A stretch of 64,000 nucleotides of DNA from Acidobacteriota bacterium (GTDB lineage: Bacteria; Acidobacteriota; Terriglobia; Terriglobales; Acidobacteriaceae): contig JAFDVR010000017.1 in assembly GCA_018268855.1 (NCBI GenBank), positions 682,001-746,000 on the forward strand, written 5' to 3'. The notes below the pieces were generated by a model, which did no database searches, was not told where the DNA came from, and saw only the letters and a list, made by a program, of their open reading frames with translations. A program made the position numbers and the translations under genes. Positions 58,184-64,000 of this stretch are shown piece by piece. How positions within the stretch are numbered: the stretch's first letter is position 1; each line of letters opens with the position of its first letter.

Positions 58184-61100
58184 GTGTGGATTGTTCGCCT
58201 TGCGCTAAGAAGACCGTACACCTTCGTCGTTATGGCGGTCCTGATTTTTGTGCTTGGCGTGGTCTCTGTGCTCACCATGAGCACAGACATTTTCCCTAAC
58301 ATCGACATTCCCGTTGTCACCGTTATCTGGAGCTACAGTGGCACCAGTCCCGATGAGATGGAGAAGCGCTTCACCACCGTTTCCGAGCGCGCCATTACCA
58401 CCACGGTCAACAACGTAGAACATATCGAGTCGCAATCGGTCGCCGGCATCTCCGTCATCAAGGTCTTCTTCCAGCCGGAAGTAGATGTCGCCTCCGCCGT
58501 CGCACAGGTCTCCTCCGTCAGCCAGACCATCCTCAAGATTTTTCCGCCCGGCACCACGTCGCCCTTCATCCTGCAGTTCTCGGCGTCCAACGTTCCCATT
58601 CTGCAGGTGGCGCTCTCCAGCGACAAGCTCTCGGAAACGCAGCTTTACGACGGCGCCATGAACTTCGTCCGCACACAGCTTGCCACCATTCAGGGAGCGC
58701 AGATTCCTTCGCCCTACGGCGGCAGCCCGCGTCAGATTCAGGTCGATCTCGACACGCAGGCGATGTACGCCAAGGGCATCTCCGCTACCGATGTGGTCAA
58801 CGCTCTGAGCGCTCAGAACCTCATCCTTCCCGCTGGCAATGCGAAGATCGGCAATCGAGACTACGTAGTACGCACCAATGCCAGCCCCGATGCTGTCTCC
58901 GCGCTCAATAACATCCCCATCCGCTCCACGAACGGCGCCACCGTTTTTATGCGGGACGTCGCGTACGTCCACTCCGGTGCGGCGATTCAACGCAACATCG
59001 TCCGCGTCAACGGACGCCGCGCCATCCTGCTCACTATTCTGAAGGCAGGCAGCGCGTCCACGCTTGATATTGTCAGCCGCGTGAAGAAATTGCTTCCACA
59101 CGCGATCGAGAATCTGCCACCGCCACTTCCGGAAACACGCCTGCTCTTCGATCAATCGCTCTTTGTGCGCGCCGCCTTGCAGGGTGTGGTGAAAGAAGCA
59201 GCCATCGCCGCCGGGCTTACCGCGGTGATGATCCTCCTCTTCCTCGGCTCCTGGCGATCGACGGTCATCATCGCCATCTCCATTCCGCTGTCCATCCTGG
59301 TTTCGCTCATCATTCTCAAGCTGTTCGGCGAGACGCTCAATACCATGACGCTTGGCGGTCTCGGACTCGCCGTCGGTATCCTGGTGGACGACGCCACTGT
59401 AGAAATAGAAAACATCCATCGCAATCTCGGCATGGGTAAAGAGATCGAACCGGCGATTCTGGACGGTGCCGCGCAGATTGCCGTTCCGGCATTCGTCTCC
59501 ACGCTTTCTATCTGCATCGTCTTTGTGCCGGTCGTCTTCCTTTCCGGCGCGGCCAAGAGCCTGTTCACGCCGCTCGGTATGGCCGTGGTCTTCGCCATGA
59601 TGGCCAGCTACTTCCTCTCGCGCACGCTCGTGCCCACCATGGTCAAGTTTCTCCTCGCCAACGAGGTGGAGATGTACGCCGCGATGGAAGACGAAGCACA
59701 TGAAGCTCCCGCAAACGCAGGCATCATCTGGCGCACGCACTTTGCCTTCAATCGTTACTTTGAAAAGTTTCGTAACAAATACCACGCCCTGCTGAACTGG
59801 ACGCTCGCGCACACACGCTTCACGCTTACGTGCTTTGCGGGATTCGTTCTTCTCTCCGTCTGCCTGCTGCCCTTCATCGGCCGCGACTTTTTCCCCAATG
59901 TGGATGCCGGCAACTTCCGTCTGCACGTCCGCGTTCCACCCGGCACACGCCTCGAACAAACTGAAGTCACCTTTGCCCAGGTCGAAGCAGCTATCCGCAA
60001 CGTCATTCCGAAACGCGATCTCAACAGCATGATCGATGACATTGGCGTTCCCAACGGCTCTTACAATCTCGCCTTCGGTGACGGTTCGCTTACAGACGAG
60101 CAGGACGGCGAAATCCTCGTTTCACTCAACGAAGGCCATCGTCCAACAGCCGAGTATCGCGAAGAGTTGCGCAAAGTTCTGCGCAAACAGTTCCCTGACG
60201 TCGTCTTCTACTTCCAAGCATCGGATATTGTGAATCAGATCCTCAACTTCGGTCTGCCCGCACCGATCGATATCCAGATCAGCGGACGGCAGGCGAAGAC
60301 CAACTATGCGCTCGCGCAGAAGATTCGCGACATAGTGGCCAAGGTACCCGGTGCTGCAGATGTGCATGTGCATCAGGTCATGTATTCGCCAGAGCTGCGC
60401 GTGAACGTAGACCGTACGCGTGCGCAGGAAGTTGGCATGACGGAGAACAGCGTTGCCAACAGTATGTTGTACGCACTCGCGGGCAGTGGCACGGCCACAC
60501 CAAACTACTGGCTCGATCCGCAGAACGGCGTCAATTACAACGTAGTGGTGCAGGTGCCGCAGCGCGATATCAACTCCGTCGCCGCTCTGCAAAGTCTGCC
60601 GATTACGAACTCTAAATCGGCGCAGTCCCCTTCAGGCATGCCCGTCGGCAGCTCCGGCACTCCTGCGTCACCAGACACGCAGATGCTTGCAAATCTTGCC
60701 GAAGTGCAGCACTCCTCCACCGCAGCCGTTACCAACCACTACAACGTGCAGCCCGTCTACGATGTCTTCGTTAACGTGCAGGGCCGCGATCTTGGCGCCG
60801 TGGCAGCCGACATTAATAAGAAGCTACAACCAATTCGGGACGATTTGCCAAAGCTCTCCAAGGGAGCAACGCTCACTGTGCGCGGACAGGTTAAGAGCAT
60901 GAACGACTCTTTCACCGGACTCGGACTTGGAATGATCTTCGCCGTCCTGCTCGTCTATCTGCTCATGGTGATCAACTTCCAGAGCTGGCTCGATCCGTTC
61001 ATCATCCTGATGGCGCTGCCCGGCGCTGCCTGCGGAATCTTGTGGATACTCTTCCTTACAGGGACTACGTTCTCCGTGCCATCGCTCATGGGCGCCATCA

Positions 61101-61468
61101 TGACGGTCGGTGTTGCCACAGCCAATTCCATCCTGATGGTGACGTTCGCTAACGATCAGCGCGTGCTCGGCATGGATTCCGTTGCAGCCGCGTCCGCCGC
61201 GGGCTTTACGCGACTACGCCCTGTGCTGATGACCGCGCTCGCCATGATTCTCGGCATGCTGCCCATGTCGCTTGGCATGGGCGAAGGCGGCGAACAGAAC
61301 GCGCCGCTCGGCCGCGCCGTAATCGGTGGCCTGCTCATCGCCACCGTGACCACGCTCTTTATCGTGCCCATTTTCTACAGCCTGCTCCGCAAAAAGATGC
61401 CCATCGACGCGATGGAAAGCCCAGTCAACACCGATGAACTGCTGGCCCGCACCGAAGCAGGCGCATAG
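58184..61468 (+). CDS. RND-family efflux pump (HAE-1-like) inner-membrane protein
   Basis: The 1094-residue protein has the RND layout: helix 1 at the N-terminus, large periplasmic domains (about 40-330 and 560-870) and two groups of six membrane helices. The helix-4 motif GLAVGILVDDATVEIENIHR carries the proton-relay Asp pair. It should export lipophilic compounds with the MFP protein directly downstream. GTG 58184 is the start. There is no TolC gene nearby. RND length and the DSTDIFPNIDIP-type start fit the HAE-1 group rather than the metal pumps. Confidence 0.94.
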   Translation: MWIVRLALRRPYTFVVMAVLIFVLGVVSVLTMSTDIFPNIDIPVVTVIWSYSGTSPDEMEKRFTTVSERAITTTVNNVEHIESQSVAGISVIKVFFQPEVDVASAVAQVSSVSQTILKIFPPGTTSPFILQFSASNVPILQVALSSDKLSETQLYDGAMNFVRTQLATIQGAQIPSPYGGSPRQIQVDLDTQAMYAKGISATDVVNALSAQNLILPAGNAKIGNRDYVVRTNASPDAVSALNNIPIRSTNGATVFMRDVAYVHSGAAIQRNIVRVNGRRAILLTILKAGSASTLDIVSRVKKLLPHAIENLPPPLPETRLLFDQSLFVRAALQGVVKEAAIAAGLTAVMILLFLGSWRSTVIIAISIPLSILVSLIILKLFGETLNTMTLGGLGLAVGILVDDATVEIENIHRNLGMGKEIEPAILDGAAQIAVPAFVSTLSICIVFVPVVFLSGAAKSLFTPLGMAVVFAMMASYFLSRTLVPTMVKFLLANEVEMYAAMEDEAHEAPANAGIIWRTHFAFNRYFEKFRNKYHALLNWTLAHTRFTLTCFAGFVLLSVCLLPFIGRDFFPNVDAGNFRLHVRVPPGTRLEQTEVTFAQVEAAIRNVIPKRDLNSMIDDIGVPNGSYNLAFGDGSLTDEQDGEILVSLNEGHRPTAEYREELRKVLRKQFPDVVFYFQASDIVNQILNFGLPAPIDIQISGRQAKTNYALAQKIRDIVAKVPGAADVHVHQVMYSPELRVNVDRTRAQEVGMTENSVANSMLYALAGSGTATPNYWLDPQNGVNYNVVVQVPQRDINSVAALQSLPITNSKSAQSPSGMPVGSSGTPASPDTQMLANLAEVQHSSTAAVTNHYNVQPVYDVFVNVQGRDLGAVAADINKKLQPIRDDLPKLSKGATLTVRGQVKSMNDSFTGLGLGMIFAVLLVYLLMVINFQSWLDPFIILMALPGAACGILWILFLTGTTFSVPSLMGAIMTVGVATANSILMVTFANDQRVLGMDSVAAASAAGFTRLRPVLMTALAMILGMLPMSLGMGEGGEQNAPLGRAVIGGLLIATVTTLFIVPIFYSLLRKKMPIDAMESPVNTDELLARTEAGA

Positions 61469-61477
61469 GAGAGATCG

Positions 61478-62671
61478 ATGACGGAACACACTGCCTCGCC
61501 GACCAAACGCCCTGTATTGATCGCCATTGCGGCATTTTTGCTGCTGATTCTGCTCGCGGTCGCCTTCCTCGTTCCCAAGCTGCATCACCGCCGCGAACTA
61601 AGCGAAGAAGCAGAAACAGCCGCCGACCAGTTGCCTGTGCGCACCGTCCAGTTGAAGCTCGGTCCCGCGCACACCACCATCGAACTTCCCGGAACCGTGC
61701 AGGCTTTTGAGCAGACGCCCATCTATGCGCGCACCTCCGGCTACGTTTTGAAACGCCTCGTCGACATTGGCGATCATGTCTCCAAAGGCCAACTGCTCGC
61801 CGTCATTCAAGACCCCATCACGGAACAGGCACTTCGCCAGGCACAAGCTACTGTCGTGCAGATGAAGGCGCAACTCGCATTGCAGCAGGCGAATGCCAAA
61901 CTTTCTTCTGTCAACAATCAGCGCTGGCAGCAGCTTCAGAGAGCAGGCGTGGTCTCGCAAGTGGACGCAGATGAACGCGCGGCCTCTGCCGGTGCCAACG
62001 ACGCCGCTGTAGAAGCCGCACGAGCCAACATCGCTGCCGCCGAAGCAAACGTCCTTTCTCTCCAGGAACAGCGCGGCTTCTCCCGCGTGACTGCGCCCTT
62101 CAGCGGCATCATTCTCTCCCGCTCCATCGATACCGGATCGCTCATCTCCTCCGGCTCGCAGAACTCCGTTACGCAGATGTTCACCATCGGTCAATCAGGC
62201 CGCGTGCGTGTTTTCACCAGCGTTCCGCAGTCCATGGCACCGGCCATCCAACACGCGCGCGCGGTCAAGATCACCTTCCGCGAACTTCCCGGACAAATCT
62301 TCTCTGGCACCGTCGCACGCACCTCTAACGCACTCGATCCTGCTTCGCGGACCATGCTCACCGAAGTGGACCTCGACAATCCCGGCGGAAAGATCCTTCC
62401 CGGCATGTTCGCCACTGTCTCCTTCGAAACGCCATCCACCGTGCAGCCGGTCCTGCTTCCCCAGAATGCCCTCGTCATGCGCTCCGCAGGTCCGCAAGCT
62501 GTTCTTGTTGGCAAAGATCACATCGCACACTTCCGCCGCCTCACACTGGGCCGCGATCTCGGCACCAGCGTAGAAGTCCTCAGCGGCCTCAAAGCTGGAG
62601 ATCAGGTTGTGATCAATCCCGGCGACGAGGTGGTGGAAGGCCGCAAAGTTGAGCCGCAACTCCAACCATAG
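61478..62671 (+). CDS. Periplasmic adaptor (membrane fusion protein) of the RND pump
   Basis: The 397-residue protein starts at ATG 61478 with AGGAGAG upstream, ten bases after the pump stop. One N-terminal anchor helix (about 14-32) is followed by lipoyl halves (GTVQAFEQTPIYARTSGYV), a coiled-coil with Ala/Gln repeats (VQMKAQLALQQANAKL) and beta-barrel (PFSGIILSRSID) and membrane-proximal domains. It connects the RND pump with an outer-membrane channel, which is not encoded here. Confidence 0.93.
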   Translation: MTEHTASPTKRPVLIAIAAFLLLILLAVAFLVPKLHHRRELSEEAETAADQLPVRTVQLKLGPAHTTIELPGTVQAFEQTPIYARTSGYVLKRLVDIGDHVSKGQLLAVIQDPITEQALRQAQATVVQMKAQLALQQANAKLSSVNNQRWQQLQRAGVVSQVDADERAASAGANDAAVEAARANIAAAEANVLSLQEQRGFSRVTAPFSGIILSRSIDTGSLISSGSQNSVTQMFTIGQSGRVRVFTSVPQSMAPAIQHARAVKITFRELPGQIFSGTVARTSNALDPASRTMLTEVDLDNPGGKILPGMFATVSFETPSTVQPVLLPQNALVMRSAGPQAVLVGKDHIAHFRRLTLGRDLGTSVEVLSGLKAGDQVVINPGDEVVEGRKVEPQLQP

Positions 62672-62696
62672 AACCAGCAGCGATATCATAGAGGAG

Positions 62697-63656
62697 ATGG
62701 GCACTGAAAATGGTCATAACGCGATCGTAAGTATTCGCGGACTTCGCAAAACTTACGACGGCAAACCACCAGTGCGCGCCGTCGATGGCATCGACCTCGA
62801 CGTGCATCCGGGCGAGATCTACGGCCTGCTCGGCCCAAACGGCGCAGGCAAGACAACCACCATCTCCATCTGCACTACGCGCGCCCTGCCCACCGCAGGC
62901 TCTGTCGTCATCGACAACATCGACGTGGTCAAACATCCATCCGCCGCGCGCCGCTCTATCGGTGTCGTGCCGCAATACAACACGCTCGACCGCTCCTGCA
63001 CCATCTGGGAGAACATCCACTTCCACTGCTTGTTCTTCGGGTTCTCGCGCGCTGAAGCACGCGCACGTACCCAACAGCTCCTCGATCAGTTTCATCTCGC
63101 CGAGAAAGCAAACTCCTACCCAGCACAACTCTCCGGCGGACTCGCTCAGCGCGTGCAAATCGCGCGCGCCATCGCGCACCGCCCCAAAGTTCTCTTCCTC
63201 GATGAGCCCTCAGCCGGCCTGGACCCACAGAGCCGCATTGCCATGTGGGAGATCGTGCAGGGCCTGCATCGCGAAGGCATCACCGTCGTGCTCACCACGC
63301 ACTACATGGAAGAGGCCGATGAACTCTGCAACCGTCTCGCCATTGTCGATCACGGACGCATCCTCGTGGAAGATACACCAGCCGCACTCAAGAACTCCGT
63401 CGGCGCGCAGACCATCTACGAACTCGACCTCCATGAACCCGTACCCGACCTGCAACAAAAGCTAGGTATGTTGTCGGGAGTAACCGCGGTAGAAGATACT
63501 CCGCGCGGCATTCGCGTACTTGCGCGTACCTGCGACGGACTCATCGGCGACATTGTCAGCACCGCGCAGAGCAGCGGCCTGCGCGATATGCGCGTGACCG
63601 AGCCCACCCTTGAAACTGTCTTTATCCGCCTCACCGGGCGGGACCTGCGGGAGTAG
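62697..63656 (+). CDS. ABC-2 type transporter ATP-binding protein (DrrA-like)
   Basis: The protein has 319 residues from the ATG at 62697, where GAGGAG abuts the start; a TTG at 62649 in the same frame is the alternative. Walker A is GPNGAGKTTT, the signature is LSGGLAQRVQIARA, Walker B is VLFLDEPSAGLDP, and a DrrA-type C-terminal tail follows. It forms an exporter with the permease that starts 2 bases after it. It sits 25 bases after the adaptor gene, so pump and ABC exporter may share a transcript. Confidence 0.92.
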   Translation: MGTENGHNAIVSIRGLRKTYDGKPPVRAVDGIDLDVHPGEIYGLLGPNGAGKTTTISICTTRALPTAGSVVIDNIDVVKHPSAARRSIGVVPQYNTLDRSCTIWENIHFHCLFFGFSRAEARARTQQLLDQFHLAEKANSYPAQLSGGLAQRVQIARAIAHRPKVLFLDEPSAGLDPQSRIAMWEIVQGLHREGITVVLTTHYMEEADELCNRLAIVDHGRILVEDTPAALKNSVGAQTIYELDLHEPVPDLQQKLGMLSGVTAVEDTPRGIRVLARTCDGLIGDIVSTAQSSGLRDMRVTEPTLETVFIRLTGRDLRE

Positions 63657-63658
63657 CC

Positions 63659-64000
63659 ATGGCAACCAACGCACGCATCGTCTCATACGCACGCGCCTTC
63701 GCCGGACTCTTCATGCGCGATCTCTACGTTCTGCGCCGCGAAATGTTTCCCTTCCTCATCCGCGTCGCGATGAATCCGATCCTGTTTCTCTTCGTCTTCA
63801 CCTACATCATGCCGCACATGAGTGGAGGCGCTACACTCTCGCCCACAGCAGGTTCAGGAGCAGGCCCGAGCTTCTCCACCATTCTTCTCCCAGGCCTCAT
63901 GGCCGTCGGCATCATGTTCTCCGGCATCGCCGCCGTAGCTCTTCCACTCGCGCAGGAGTTCGGCATCACCCGCGAGATCGACGACCGCGTGATGTGTCCG
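63659..64000 (+). CDS. ABC-2 type permease (partial, cut by window end)
   Basis: The ATG at 63659 is 2 bases after the ATPase stop (GAGTAGCCATGG). The 114 visible residues contain MRDLYVLRREMFPFLIRVAMNPILFLFVFTYIM, a first membrane helix typical of DrrB/ABC2 permeases, then an outside loop rich in Gly/Ser and a second helix (LLPGLMAVGIMFSGIAAVALP). The frame is open to the window end. It pairs with the ATPase to make a two-gene drug or polysaccharide exporter. Confidence 0.9.
   Translation, partial: MATNARIVSYARAFAGLFMRDLYVLRREMFPFLIRVAMNPILFLFVFTYIMPHMSGGATLSPTAGSGAGPSFSTILLPGLMAVGIMFSGIAAVALPLAQEFGITREIDDRVMCP

Noticed and set aside
58205..59959. Open frame of about 584 codons on the minus strand opposite the RND pump.
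   Set aside because: It mirrors the pump gene, is rich in Asp/Gly/Arg without domains, and is explained by GC-rich third positions.
1..64000. tRNA or rRNA genes.
   Set aside because: No cloverleaf with a T-loop GGTTCGAATCC-like pattern or rRNA-like text was noticed on either strand; short structured RNAs other than ffs could be missed by eye.

Overview
The window is about 64 kb of GC-rich chromosome from a Gram-negative bacterium. It is most likely an acidobacterium of the Terriglobia/Acidobacteriaceae type (Granulicella, Terriglobus, Edaphobacter relatives). The reasons are a TonB-dependent receptor with an N-terminal carboxypeptidase-regulatory-like domain, two DUF4142 proteins, Tat-exported glycan enzymes, many GTG/TTG starts, and intergenic repeats of the type TGTCATTCCGAGCGCAGCGA. 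The assignment rests on gene content only. I see no insertion sequence, prophage, CRISPR array, tRNA or rRNA.

Layout: 1-3.1 kb holds a partial VTT-type membrane protein, fabH and an exported pectate-lyase-like protein. At 3.2 kb is the small SRP RNA on the minus strand with its own promoter and terminator. From 3.4 to 10.9 kb runs a housekeeping block: a small Cys-rich protein, rimO-yacG-pgpA-(NHL protein)-cinA, plsY-gpsA and an orphan ABC ATPase. From 10.9 to 18.6 kb come small envelope and redox genes, a carbonic anhydrase/bestrophin pair, a Tat-type ferritin-like lipoprotein, a redoxin, trxA, a HAD phosphatase and a MutT-type Nudix enzyme. From 18.6 to 22.2 kb a minus-strand operon carries a soluble MgtE-type Mg2+ sensor, a CgeB-like glycosyltransferase and a variant Nramp transporter; this is the most interesting arrangement here. 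An RsbW/RsbV-type partner-switch pair, TPM and LemA proteins, a DUF4142 protein and oligopeptidase B follow to 27.8 kb.

From 27.8 to 40 kb are a membrane protein, a minus-strand group (CusF-SCO fusion lipoprotein, small membrane protein, MsbA-like ABC exporter), an AddB/AddA-type helicase-nuclease pair and an APC permease. From 40 to 48 kb are a His/Cys-rich small protein with a TonB receptor, a family-2 glycosyltransferase, xylulokinase and a polyprenyl synthetase, separated by repeat-bearing gaps. From 48 to 57.8 kb are a sulfatase, a short TrhO-like rhodanese, DinB and DUF4142 proteins, then a mannoside-degrading cluster (GH92, GH2 beta-mannosidase, GlcNAc-kinase-like). The window ends with an RND pump, its adaptor and an ABC-2 exporter cut by the window edge.

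Genes in several blocks overlap by 4 bases or share start/stop sequences (yacG/pgpA, cinA, plsY/gpsA, carbonic anhydrase/bestrophin, glycosyltransferase/Nramp, addB/addA), which indicates translational coupling. Functions come from motif recognition by eye; no database search was run.
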